Assembly (NCBI GenBank): GCA_029940715.1
Contig: JAPYTU010000014.1
Location: 1 to 28,688, forward strand
Reading direction: 5' to 3'
DNA: 28,688 nt
From: Cytophagales bacterium
GTDB taxonomy: Bacteria > Bacteroidota > Bacteroidia > Cytophagales > MED-G16
The notes beneath the pieces are model-generated. The model saw nothing but the letters and a program-made list of their open reading frames with translations. It had not been told where the DNA came from and searched no databases. Made by a program: the position numbers and the translations under genes. Below are positions 1 to 7,938 of this stretch, one piece after another (the first letter of the stretch is position 1; the number at the start of each line of letters is the position of its first letter).

Positions 1-62
1 CCGGTACCTTGCGGTACAACGGTTTTCAAGACCGCCGCATTCGACCACTCTGCCACTCCTCT
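1..62 (-). tRNA. tRNA-Ser(UGA), 3' part cut by window edge
   Basis: Read on the minus strand, the sequence has a 7-nt acceptor strand (62-56), the class II D-arm start TGGCAGAGTGG, and an anticodon stem GCGGT/ACCGT around the loop CTTGAAA. The anticodon UGA lies at 28-26 and decodes UCA. A long variable arm follows (GTACC-GCAA-GGTAC), which is typical of serine tRNAs. The T-arm and 3' acceptor strand lie beyond the left edge. The 5' end at 62 is inferred from the 7-bp acceptor length; an A at position 1 is less common than G but can pair with U72. It lies on the same strand as the mltG operon, with its own promoter-like sequence in between. Confidence 0.93.
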
Positions 63-79
63 AGAGTAATCTATGGCTG

Positions 80-109
80 CAAAAATATACTAATTAAAAT
101 ATTTGCCAA
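80..109 (-). promoter_or_regulatory. Bacteroidota-type promoter for tRNA-Ser
   Basis: On the minus strand TTG (109-107) is followed after exactly 19 nt by TATTTTTG (87-80). This matches the Bacteroidota -33/-7 consensus TTG-N19-TAnnTTTG recognised by the primary sigma factor of this phylum. Transcription would start about 5-7 nt downstream, giving a leader of roughly 10-13 nt before the mature tRNA end at 62. TAnnTTTG alone is frequent in such AT-rich DNA, but the exact spacing and the position directly before a tRNA make this the best promoter in the window. Confidence 0.65.
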
Positions 110-123
110 TAATAGCTTGAAAT

Positions 124-1053
124 TTAATTATTAATTTTTTCTTTAAGTTTATTAATAGCAATATCAATACTAGTATTCCATTCAAAACCTATGAGTAATA
201 TTGAAGATATAATGTACATCCAACCCATATAGGCAATTAGAATTCCAATAGAACCATAAAATTTGTTATAGGTTGCAAAGGTATTGATATAATAAGAAAA
301 TATAAGAGAAATGCATACACATCCTAGTGCTGACATTATAGATCCTGAAGAAAAAAACGTCCATTTATTATGCTTTACAGGGGCAAAATAAAATATAGAT
401 GTTATTCCAAGATAAAATGTAATAAATAGAATAGATAATCTTGAAATAATCAAGGAATAGTATGCTACTATACCTTCAAATAGATTATTTTCAGAAATAA
501 AATTGATAAATATTTCACCAACTGTTGATAACAATATTGAAATTATTAATACCAACATAAATACTATTGTTAATGTTAGGGCAATGGTCCTTGTTTTTAT
601 AAAGCCTCTATTCTCTTCTATTCTATGACAACTATTAAAAGTTTTAATTAATGTATTAAATCCATTTGTAGAAAGAAATAGAGATGATATCACACCTAAA
701 GATAAAAGTCCACCTCTTTTTGTTTCAACTAAATCAGCAATAGTAGCTTCAGTGATTTCATACATGTCACTAGGCATTGCCCCCTCTAAAAACGCAAGAA
801 TTTTTATAGAATCAATTTCAGGAATCCAAGTATTTATGTAAGGAATTAATGTAAATAAAAAGATAATTAGTGGAAAGGTAGCCAGAGTGAAACTATAGGC
901 AACAGCTAATGATCTTTCAAAAATTTCATCCTCTATTAATTTTGATTTAAAAATTTTAAAAACGGTGTAGATTGAAATTCTTTTACCTTTAAGATATATT
1001 TTCTTAGAGTAATCTTTCAATTCATTAATAGATTTATCTATTTCCTTTTTCAC
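124..1053 (-). CDS. YihY/BrkB-family inner-membrane protein (UPF0761)
   Basis: This 309-aa polytopic membrane protein belongs to the YihY/virulence factor BrkB family, formerly mislabelled ribonuclease BN. Hydrophobic segments lie at about residues 52-72, 115-130, 156-180, 196-224, 236-256 and 266-290, giving about six membrane spans. The family's C-terminal signature is visible near 266-292 (YGSIGILIAYMGWMY followed by LIGFEWN). The start is GTG at 1053; no other in-frame ATG, GTG or TTG near the N-terminus preserves the cytoplasmic basic segment. The start lies inside the end of the upstream thioesterase gene (20-nt overlap), which suggests translational coupling in the mltG operon. The molecular function of the family is not established; transport or envelope roles are proposed. 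Length is normal. Confidence 0.88.
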   Translation of the reverse strand: MKKEIDKSINELKDYSKKIYLKGKRISIYTVFKIFKSKLIEDEIFERSLAVAYSFTLATFPLIIFLFTLIPYINTWIPEIDSIKILAFLEGAMPSDMYEITEATIADLVETKRGGLLSLGVISSLFLSTNGFNTLIKTFNSCHRIEENRGFIKTRTIALTLTIVFMLVLIISILLSTVGEIFINFISENNLFEGIVAYYSLIISRLSILFITFYLGITSIFYFAPVKHNKWTFFSSGSIMSALGCVCISLIFSYYINTFATYNKFYGSIGILIAYMGWMYIISSILLIGFEWNTSIDIAINKLKEKINN

Positions 1054-1456
1054 TAAAATTATTATTAATTATTTCAAGTAGTTTTTTTGGTATTCTTACA
1101 GCTTTTTTTGTTTGTAAATCTATAAATGTTAGTAGAGTAGTTGCGGTATTTATTAGATTTTTTTTTTTGTTATATAGTCTATAATAGAATAAAATTTTAG
1201 CACTTGGTATTTCTTTGATTTGTATATTAATTTTAATTATTTCATCATATTTTGCTGGTATTATAAATTTATTTTCCATTTGAATAACGGGCATTCCAAT
1301 ACCTTCTCCTTCAAGTTGACTATATGTAAAACCTAATTTTCTAAATAGTTCTACTCTAGCTATTTCATAAAAATTTGCATACCTACCATAGTATACGTAA
1401 CCCATTTGATCTGTATCAGAATACCTTACTCTTATATCAAAATTACCTTCTATCAT
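1034..1456 (-). CDS. acyl-CoA thioesterase, YbgC/FadM-type 4HBT hotdog
   Basis: This 140-aa single hotdog-fold protein should hydrolyse acyl-CoA or related thioesters. The N-terminal motif YSDTDQMGYVYYGRY (residues 12-26) is the 4-hydroxybenzoyl-CoA thioesterase class I signature, with Asp16 as the likely catalytic residue and the helix-start Gly19. Length fits the YbgC family (about 130-145 aa). In many bacteria YbgC sits with Tol-Pal genes; here it lies between mltG and the YihY-family gene instead. Its ATG (1456-1454) overlaps the mltG stop by one base (TAATG), and its own end overlaps the next gene by 20 nt, so the three genes are almost certainly cotranscribed and coupled. The substrate cannot be told from the sequence. 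Confidence 0.9.
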   Translation of the reverse strand: MIEGNFDIRVRYSDTDQMGYVYYGRYANFYEIARVELFRKLGFTYSQLEGEGIGMPVIQMENKFIIPAKYDEIIKINIQIKEIPSAKILFYYRLYNKKKNLINTATTLLTFIDLQTKKAVRIPKKLLEIINNNFSEKGNR

Positions 1457-2484
1457 TATCGATAAATTTTTCTTTTATTGAGTGCTCTTTGAAATTTCTT
1501 TGCGTTTTTATTGTGCTCACTTAGTTTAGTTGCAAACACATGATATCCAGAAAAATCATCTTTAGCACAAAAATAAATATATTTATGTTTTTCGTAATTT
1601 AGGACAGCATCAATATATTCTTTAATTGTTAACTTTATTGGACCTGGTGGTAATCCTTTGTTTATATATGTGTTATATGGAGATGCAATTTTTTTATGTT
1701 TATTCAGAACTCTTTTAATAGAAAAATCATTTGCAGCATATACAAGTGTTGGGTCTGCTTGCAGATACATATTTTTTTTAAGCCTGTTTATATAAACTCC
1801 TGCTATTGTATTTGCTTCATCCATTTTTAAGGTTTCTGAGGCTACAATAGATGCTAAAATTGAAATATCTATAGTACTCATTTTTAATTTATTACTCTTA
1901 TTAATTCTTTCTTTATTCCAAAATTTTGTGTATTCGAAATGCATTTTATTAAATAAACTTTCTATTGTTATATTCCAATAAACCTCATAAGTATTTGCCA
2001 GAAACATTGCCATGATATTCTTTGCATTAAATTCATAAAGATCATTATTTTTATTATTTATGAATTCCATAAATTCATCGTTTGTAATTTTTAAGTCTTT
2101 GGTTATAATTTTTGCAAGATCTTCTATTTTTCTGGCATGATTAAAAGAGATATTAATAGGTGTTTGATTTCCTGATCTTAACATTTTAATCAAACTATAA
2201 TTTGCCATATTTGATTTTATTTTATAGGCACCTGATTTTATGTTTTGATTATATTTCATTGCTTTACTTAAAACGCTAAATGATAAAACATCATTAAGTA
2301 TTGTGTCTTGAATAAGTTTATTTCTTACATCATTAAAGTTCATATTATCTTCAATCATAAGAAATTTATCTTTTTGATTAATTAAAAAGTTTGGTGAGTA
2401 AAACATTTGATATAAATAAACAGATATAGATGATAATAATGTAGAGAAAACTATAACACTTATCAACATTTTTTTATTTATCAT
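1456..2484 (-). CDS. mltG: MltG endolytic murein transglycosylase
   Basis: This 342-aa YceG/MltG-family enzyme cleaves nascent glycan strands in the periplasm and so sets peptidoglycan strand length. It has one N-terminal membrane anchor (about residues 7-27) and a LysM-like region around 40-105. The catalytic domain carries ASIVASET, with Glu217 at the position of the E. coli catalytic Glu218. Further family motifs are LQADPTLVY (241-249) and SPYNTY...GLPPGPI (268-283). The usual first Glu of the family's E-x-E-T motif is Ala here, while the catalytic Glu is kept. The ATG at 2484 is used; Met6 is a possible alternative. It heads the minus-strand operon and is divergent from the WbqC-like gene across only 30 bp. 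Confidence 0.95.
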   Translation of the reverse strand: MINKKMLISVIVFSTLLSSISVYLYQMFYSPNFLINQKDKFLMIEDNMNFNDVRNKLIQDTILNDVLSFSVLSKAMKYNQNIKSGAYKIKSNMANYSLIKMLRSGNQTPINISFNHARKIEDLAKIITKDLKITNDEFMEFINNKNNDLYEFNAKNIMAMFLANTYEVYWNITIESLFNKMHFEYTKFWNKERINKSNKLKMSTIDISILASIVASETLKMDEANTIAGVYINRLKKNMYLQADPTLVYAANDFSIKRVLNKHKKIASPYNTYINKGLPPGPIKLTIKEYIDAVLNYEKHKYIYFCAKDDFSGYHVFATKLSEHNKNAKKFQRALNKRKIYR

Positions 2485-2514
2485 CTTTTATATTTATACA
2501 GTAAATTTAACAAT

Positions 2515-3120
2515 ATGATTTTGGTTGAGCTACAATATTTTCCATCTATTAATTATTTTAAGTCTATAAATAAGAATGATATTCTTATTAATTTAGATTC
2601 TTTATATACTAGAAAATCTTATAGAAATAGAACAATAATTAATGGTAATAATGGTCCTTTTAACTTAATTGTACCAACTATAAAAAATAAAATTTCTAAA
2701 AAATACATAGATATTAAAATTGATCATTCTCAAAATTGGATTAATCATCATTTGCAGTCCATGCAGTCATCGTATGGAAAAACGCCCTATTTTTTATTTT
2801 ATAAGGACTTAATAATTAAAGTATTGAAGTTAAGACATATTTTCCTTTTAGATTTAAATTATGACTTATTGACACTTTTTTTTAAATTATTAAATTTTGA
2901 AAATAATTTTAGAAAAGAGAAAGAGTTAATACTTAATGGACTCAAATTTGATGATTTAACTCATTTATGTCATATTAATAATGATAATGAAATAAATTTA
3001 ACTAGTAATAAAATTTATTACAATAACTATTTTGGCAAGAATTTTGATACTAATGTTAGTATATTAGATTTATTATTTATGAAAGGCCCTGAGACAAGGT
3101 ATTTTTTAAATAGTATTTAA
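2515..3120 (+). CDS. WbqC-like family protein
   Basis: This 201-aa protein matches the WbqC-like family. It shows the N-terminal ELQYFPSINYF, the block RKSYRNRTIINGNNGPFNL (the RSYRNR-x-I-x-G-x-NG type motif), VPTIKNK, and WINHHLQSMQSSYGKTPYF. It is cytosolic with no signal peptide. The family was named from O-antigen clusters and is widespread in Bacteroidota, often as a single gene; its reaction is unknown, although a role in polysaccharide or amino-sugar modification is usually assumed. The ATG at 2515 is preceded by an AT-rich leader with no Shine-Dalgarno sequence. Lysine and asparagine content is high, as in neighbouring genes. clpC follows after 57 bp in the same direction. Confidence 0.85.
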   Translation: MILVELQYFPSINYFKSINKNDILINLDSLYTRKSYRNRTIINGNNGPFNLIVPTIKNKISKKYIDIKIDHSQNWINHHLQSMQSSYGKTPYFLFYKDLIIKVLKLRHIFLLDLNYDLLTLFFKLLNFENNFRKEKELILNGLKFDDLTHLCHINNDNEINLTSNKIYYNNYFGKNFDTNVSILDLLFMKGPETRYFLNSI

Positions 3121-3177
3121 TTTTTTAATTATACTTTTTTTAAAGAATTTAAGTTATTCTTACGTATAGAATTAAAA

Positions 3178-5733
3178 ATGGAAGCAAAATTTTCAAATAG
3201 AGTTAAAGAAGTTATCTCTCTTAGTAGAGAAGAAGCACTAAGGCTAGGCCATGATTATATTGGCACAGAGCATTTATTACTTGGTGTTATTAGAGAGGGG
3301 GAGGGCTTGGCTGTTAGTTTACTCAAAAAATTAGGTATCAGTTTAGATGATTTGAGGGCTTCTGTTGAACATAATACAAAAAATACCAGTGTAGGTAATT
3401 TAAAAAATCTGAAGAATATACCTTTAACGAGACAGTCAGAAAAAGTTCTTAAAATAACTTACCTAGAAGCTAAAATATTTAAAAGTAAAATTATTGGTAC
3501 TGAACATTTATTATTATCTATTCTTAGAGATGAGGATAATATAGCTACACAAATATTAGATAAATTTGACGTTAGTTATGATGTAGTAAAAGAACTTTTA
3601 GAATATCAGTCTAGTAATTCAGTATCTTCTACTTCTTCTGAGTCATTGGAAGAAGATGATTTATCTAAAATAAAAGGTGGTTTTACTAAGTCAACACCTA
3701 CTAGAAAAACTAAAGATAAATCTAAAACTCCTATTCTTGATAATTTTGGCAAAGACTTAACAAAACTTGCAGAAAAGAATAAACTGGACCCAGTTATAGG
3801 AAGAGAAAAAGAAATTGAGAGAGTTGCTCAAGTACTTACTAGAAGAAAAAAGAATAATCCTATACTTATTGGAGAACCTGGTGTTGGTAAAACTGCTATA
3901 GCTGAAGCTCTTGCATTGCGAATAACTCAAAAAAAAGTATCTAGAATTCTCCATAATAAAAGAGTTGTAACCCTTGATTTAGCTTCCTTAGTTGCAGGAA
4001 CTAAGTATAGGGGTCAATTTGAAGAAAGGATGAAAGCAGTTATGAATGAGATTGAAAAAAATGATGATATTATTTTATTTATAGATGAATTACATACCAT
4101 AGTTGGTGCTGGTGGAGCATCTGGTTCATTAGATGCTTCAAATATGTTTAAACCTGCTCTTTCTAGAGGGGAGTTACAATGTATTGGAGCTACAACTTTA
4201 GATGAATACAGACAGTATGTTGAAAAAGATGGTGCATTGGCAAGAAGATTTCAGGTTGTAGTGGTTGATCCAACAACAACTGAAGAAACAAAAAATATTT
4301 TGGAAAACATTAAGGATAGATATGAAAGTCATCATAATGTAAATTATACTCCTTCGGCTATTGATGCGTGTGTCAAATTTTCAGATAGATATATAAGTGA
4401 TAGATTTTTACCTGATAAAGCAATTGATTTGATGGATGAAGCTGGATCTAGAGTACATATTCGTAATTTGGATGTTCCAGAAATAATTATTGATATAGAA
4501 AATAAAATAGAAGAAATAAAAGAACAAAAAAATCAAGTTGTTCAAAATCAGAAATATGAAGAAGCTGCTCAACTTAGAGATACTGAAAAGAAACTTCTTT
4601 CTGAGTTAGAAATTCAAAAAAATAAATGGATAAAAGATTCAAAGAAAAAAAGACATAATGTTACAGAAAAAAATATTTCTGAAGTGGTTTCTATGATTAC
4701 GGGAATTCCAGTTGATCGTATTGCACAAAATGAAAGTAAGAGACTTTTAGGAATGTCGGATGAATTATCAAAAAAAGTTATAGGACAAGAAAATGCGATC
4801 GAAAAATTATCTAAAGCAATAAAAAGAACTAGAGTAGGTTTAAAAGACCCTAGAAAACCTATAGGTTCATTTGTATTTTTAGGTCCTACAGGTGTTGGAA
4901 AAACTGAACTTGCTAAAGTTCTTGCAAAATATTTATTTGATAAGGAGGATTCACTTATTCGAGTGGATATGTCAGAGTATATGGAAAAGTTTTCTATTTC
5001 TAGGTTGGTTGGTGCTCCTCCAGGGTATGTTGGTTATGAGGAAGGTGGTCAATTGAGTGAAAAAGTTAGACGTAAACCTTATAGCGTTATTTTATTAGAT
5101 GAAATAGAAAAAGCGCATCCTGATATATATAATATTTTACTTCAGATTTTAGATGATGGATTTTTGACAGATGGTCTTGGTCATAGGGTAGATTTTAGAA
5201 ATACTATTCTAATTATGACTTCAAATATTGGAGCTAGAGACATCAAAGATTTTGGTTCAGGTATTGGATTTGAGACAAGTGCAAACATTGAAAATGTTAA
5301 TCAAAATATTTCTTCTACTATTGATAAAGCATTGAATAGAACATTTAATCCCGAGTTTTTAAACAGATTGGATGATGTAATAATTTTTAATTCATTATCT
5401 AAAGAAGATTTATATAAAATCATTGATATTTCATTGAATAAATTATATGCTAAGGCAAATGAAATTGGCTATATTATAAACCTTACTAGTAAAGCAAAAG
5501 ATTTTTTAATAGATAAAGGGTATGATCCTAAATATGGCGCAAGACCACTTGATAGGGCTATTCAAAAATATTTAGAAGATGTTCTTGCAGAAGAAATATT
5601 AAGTGGAGAATTAAAGAAAGGAGATTCTATTATTGCTGATTATGATACTAAAAAGAAAACTATTTTTATTAAAAAAACAAAAACAAAAACAAAAACAAAA
5701 ACAAAAACTAAATCTAAAAGAGATAAAAATTAA
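3178..5733 (+). CDS. clpC: ClpC, Hsp100 AAA+ unfoldase of the Clp protease
   Basis: This 851-aa protein has two Clp_N repeats (about 1-150) and a D1 AAA+ domain with Walker A GEPGVGKT (232-239) and Walker B LFIDE (E304). A UVR-type coiled middle segment lies around 440-490 (KYEEAAQLRDTEKKL). The D2 AAA+ domain has Walker A GPTGVGKT (569-576) and Walker B LLDE (E642). The tripeptide Ile-Gly-Phe (696-698) is in the loop that docks ClpP, so it should feed substrates to ClpP rather than act as a ClpB-type disaggregase. The UVR motif and length fit ClpC better than ClpB or ClpA. Residues 832-851 form an unusual Lys-Thr repeat tail encoded by a hexanucleotide repeat. No CtsR or McsAB genes are adjacent. 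Confidence 0.96.
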   Translation: MEAKFSNRVKEVISLSREEALRLGHDYIGTEHLLLGVIREGEGLAVSLLKKLGISLDDLRASVEHNTKNTSVGNLKNLKNIPLTRQSEKVLKITYLEAKIFKSKIIGTEHLLLSILRDEDNIATQILDKFDVSYDVVKELLEYQSSNSVSSTSSESLEEDDLSKIKGGFTKSTPTRKTKDKSKTPILDNFGKDLTKLAEKNKLDPVIGREKEIERVAQVLTRRKKNNPILIGEPGVGKTAIAEALALRITQKKVSRILHNKRVVTLDLASLVAGTKYRGQFEERMKAVMNEIEKNDDIILFIDELHTIVGAGGASGSLDASNMFKPALSRGELQCIGATTLDEYRQYVEKDGALARRFQVVVVDPTTTEETKNILENIKDRYESHHNVNYTPSAIDACVKFSDRYISDRFLPDKAIDLMDEAGSRVHIRNLDVPEIIIDIENKIEEIKEQKNQVVQNQKYEEAAQLRDTEKKLLSELEIQKNKWIKDSKKKRHNVTEKNISEVVSMITGIPVDRIAQNESKRLLGMSDELSKKVIGQENAIEKLSKAIKRTRVGLKDPRKPIGSFVFLGPTGVGKTELAKVLAKYLFDKEDSLIRVDMSEYMEKFSISRLVGAPPGYVGYEEGGQLSEKVRRKPYSVILLDEIEKAHPDIYNILLQILDDGFLTDGLGHRVDFRNTILIMTSNIGARDIKDFGSGIGFETSANIENVNQNISSTIDKALNRTFNPEFLNRLDDVIIFNSLSKEDLYKIIDISLNKLYAKANEIGYIINLTSKAKDFLIDKGYDPKYGARPLDRAIQKYLEDVLAEEILSGELKKGDSIIADYDTKKKTIFIKKTKTKTKTKTKTKSKRDKN
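5671..5708 (+). repeat. hexanucleotide microsatellite (AAAAAC)n inside clpC 3' end
   Basis: After AAAAAAAC (5671-5678) there are five more perfect AAAAAC units (5679-5708). They are in frame and encode alternating Lys-Thr in the last 20 codons of clpC. Because the unit is two codons long, slippage by whole units would only lengthen or shorten the tail, whereas a slip within the A runs would shift the frame. Confidence 0.9.
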
Positions 5734-5772
5734 TTTTATTAATCTCTATAAGCTAATTTTTGGTCATAGTAT

Positions 5773-7233
5773 TTATTTAAAAGACAAATTATCTGTTTTT
5801 TCATTGGGCATTTTAATGTAGCTTTTTGTTTTTCTTTTTTCCATATTGACAAGTTGTTTTTCTCCAAATGTTTCGGGATCTCCTTTAAACAAAATACGCC
5901 ATATTTTACCTTTTTTTGACTCAGATATATATAATGAACCATCTGGTCCTTCAGATAATCCCATAGGCCTATATTTTGCATCGCTCATATTAACAATAGT
6001 ATCTACACCAGCAAATCCATCTGCAAAAATTTCCCATTTATTTGTTGGTTTTTCATTTATAAATGGAATGAATGCTACAATGTATCCTCCTTGAGGATAG
6101 GGCACACGATTGGTTGAACCGTGAAAGGCAATAAATACACCTTTTTTATATTTTTTAGGGAATTGGTTGCCTTTATAAAATAATAAATCATTAGGTGCCC
6201 AGTGTGCGGGGAGACCCATTATAGGATTTGTGTAACCTTTTGCTTCTTTAATACCATTTCCGCCATATTCTGGTGCTAACATTTTTTTGTTTTTGAAATG
6301 ATCATAATAACTATATGGCCAGCCATAATCATCCCCCTCTTTAATTTTCATAAGTTCTTCTGCAGGTAAAACAGCATTTTGCCATTCACTAAAAAATTGA
6401 GGCGCATGGTTATGTAAGAAATCTCTTCCATGATTTATAGCGTACAAACTATTATCTTCATCATTCCAAGAAATACCCACAACACTTCTTATTCCTGTTG
6501 CAATTCTTTGACCATCAGATTTTGATTGTCCTGATTTATTTTCATCAAACTTCCAAATACCACCTAATATATCTAATTGTGAGCAAGGAAATTCTCCTTT
6601 AACATTTGCTGTAGAATTTGAATCACCAGGTTTTGATTTCCAATCCTCACATGCATTTGTTGGGGCACTAAATGTGACATACATATTACCATCGTTATCA
6701 AAAGCTAATGATTTGGCATTGTGCCATCTAATAGGGTATGGGTCCACTAATATAATTTCTGGTTTTTCATCTGGAATTAGTTTGGAAGGGTTTAATTTTT
6801 GTCTATATACTACTAGCTCTGAACTAAAGTATAGATAACCATTGTGAATCCTCATTTCCGTTCCAAATTTTCCATCATTTGGGTAATCTCCAAAACGCAT
6901 AAAAACATCTGCTTTACCATCATTATTAGTATCTCTTAATGCAATATTTCCATTATTTCCAGTTGCTACACGTAATTTTACATAAATATCACCATTATCA
7001 TTTACTGCTAAATGTCTAGATGGGCCTATACTATCTGCTACTACTAATGCTCCAAACCCATCTGGTAAAAATAGACCACCATTATCTTCATCTATTTTTA
7101 GGCTAATATTTTCTATTTTAATTGTTTGATTACTATTTTTTTTATCGTATTTAGTAGTATCAGATGATTTTTTTTTCTGACAATTTGTGAATAAAACAAT
7201 AAAAATAAATATGAAAATATTTTTAATTTGCAT
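5773..7233 (-). CDS. lipoprotein PQQ-dependent sugar/sorbosone dehydrogenase-like beta-propeller
   Basis: The 486-aa protein has a lipoprotein signal peptide with lipobox LFTNC (Cys18), followed by a Lys/Ser-rich linker and a six-bladed-propeller domain of the glucose/sorbosone dehydrogenase type. Typical blocks are GPSRHLAVNDNGDIYV, with His74 at the place of the catalytic His of soluble quinoprotein glucose dehydrogenase, and DTNNDGKAD (a calcium-loop-like turn). Others are NHGRDFL, EGDDYGWPYSYYD and PMGLSEGPDGSLYISES. It would oxidise a sugar or aldose in the periplasm or at the cell surface using PQQ, but no cytochrome c domain and no PQQ synthesis genes are present, and the substrate is unknown. 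It converges on clpC with 39 bp between stops and no clear terminator there. Alternatively it is a non-catalytic propeller of the same fold. Confidence 0.83.
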   Translation of the reverse strand: MQIKNIFIFIFIVLFTNCQKKKSSDTTKYDKKNSNQTIKIENISLKIDEDNGGLFLPDGFGALVVADSIGPSRHLAVNDNGDIYVKLRVATGNNGNIALRDTNNDGKADVFMRFGDYPNDGKFGTEMRIHNGYLYFSSELVVYRQKLNPSKLIPDEKPEIILVDPYPIRWHNAKSLAFDNDGNMYVTFSAPTNACEDWKSKPGDSNSTANVKGEFPCSQLDILGGIWKFDENKSGQSKSDGQRIATGIRSVVGISWNDEDNSLYAINHGRDFLHNHAPQFFSEWQNAVLPAEELMKIKEGDDYGWPYSYYDHFKNKKMLAPEYGGNGIKEAKGYTNPIMGLPAHWAPNDLLFYKGNQFPKKYKKGVFIAFHGSTNRVPYPQGGYIVAFIPFINEKPTNKWEIFADGFAGVDTIVNMSDAKYRPMGLSEGPDGSLYISESKKGKIWRILFKGDPETFGEKQLVNMEKRKTKSYIKMPNEKTDNLSFK

Positions 7234-7242
7234 TGATTTTAT

Positions 7243-7259
7243 TTTGTAATTATTACAAA
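7243..7259. promoter_or_regulatory. perfect 17-bp palindrome before the propeller dehydrogenase gene
   Basis: TTTGTAAT-T-ATTACAAA is a perfect 8-bp inverted repeat with a 1-bp centre. It ends 9 bp before the ATG of the minus-strand dehydrogenase gene at 7233. Its symmetry and position suit a dimeric regulator's operator. A short mRNA hairpin that blocks translation start is also possible. No regulator gene lies nearby. Confidence 0.45.
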
Positions 7260-7308
7260 TATCTCTTATTTTTTTTCCAATATAATTAACTAAGATTATG
7301 AGGATTAG

Positions 7309-7866
7309 TCATTTAGTTGTATGGATATCTACGTATACAGAATCTGGATGTATCCATGCATGGTGATTCTCTCCTGGATCTGCTATTCCTCCTTTAGTAT
7401 ATTTTTCGACTCTATTATTAAAACTATTTAATATTAAAACATGGTTTTCTATTTTAATATTGTGATCATAATTTGGATACGTATTGCATTCTTCTACTTG
7501 GTTATCATTAATATGACAATGCGTTATTCCAATCCAATTATTTTCTGTGAGTACATATGGGTATTCTTCATTTGATTCATTAATAGTCCATTTAAAAGGT
7601 AATGCCTCAACTAATTCACATTTTTCATGACCTGTAGTAGTAAGTTCATAGACATATTTAGTACCTACTCCACTACTAAGAAATTCAAGAAAAGTGGTTT
7701 TGTTAAGTTTAATTTCTTGATTGTTAGAGCAATCATCTAATTTAATATCATCTCCATTTATAGTTAATTGATATCCATTCCATTTACCTAAAACACCAAT
7801 TCTTAAATCATCTTCGGATTTACTACATCCTGATATTAAAATTAATAACAATATGAATTTTTTCAT
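7309..7866 (-). CDS. small lipoprotein, lipocalin-like, unknown function
   Basis: This 185-aa protein has a short signal peptide and lipobox LISGC (Cys14), followed by a Ser/Glu/Asp linker (SKSEDD) that in Bacteroidota often favours surface export. The segment after it (LGKWNGYQLTINGDD, then a Cys, Q.IKL, and TTFLEF) recalls the opening strands of the lipocalin-like lipoproteins of this phylum. Five further Cys residues could form disulphides. The C-terminal part is rich in His (for example HHAWIHP). It lies on the same strand as and 72 bp downstream of fabG, and 75 bp upstream of the dehydrogenase. The fold assignment is only by pattern; no function is proposed. Confidence 0.75.
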   Translation of the reverse strand: MKKFILLLILISGCSKSEDDLRIGVLGKWNGYQLTINGDDIKLDDCSNNQEIKLNKTTFLEFLSSGVGTKYVYELTTTGHEKCELVEALPFKWTINESNEEYPYVLTENNWIGITHCHINDNQVEECNTYPNYDHNIKIENHVLILNSFNNRVEKYTKGGIADPGENHHAWIHPDSVYVDIHTTK

Positions 7867-7938
7867 AATACAATCTAAAACTAATTAAGGAATATTCAAA
7901 AGAGGTTATTTCCCTTGAGTGATTAAAAGTGTTATCGA

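Noticed and set aside
5734..5772. Possible bidirectional terminator between clpC and the dehydrogenase gene
   Set aside because: The 39 bp are AT-rich but contain no G/C-bearing stem with a following T-tract on either strand.
5739..6094. Small open frames on both strands around the 3' end of clpC and the dehydrogenase gene
   Set aside because: They lie inside the well-supported dehydrogenase gene or are shifted frames of the clpC repeat tail; their translations show no domain pattern.
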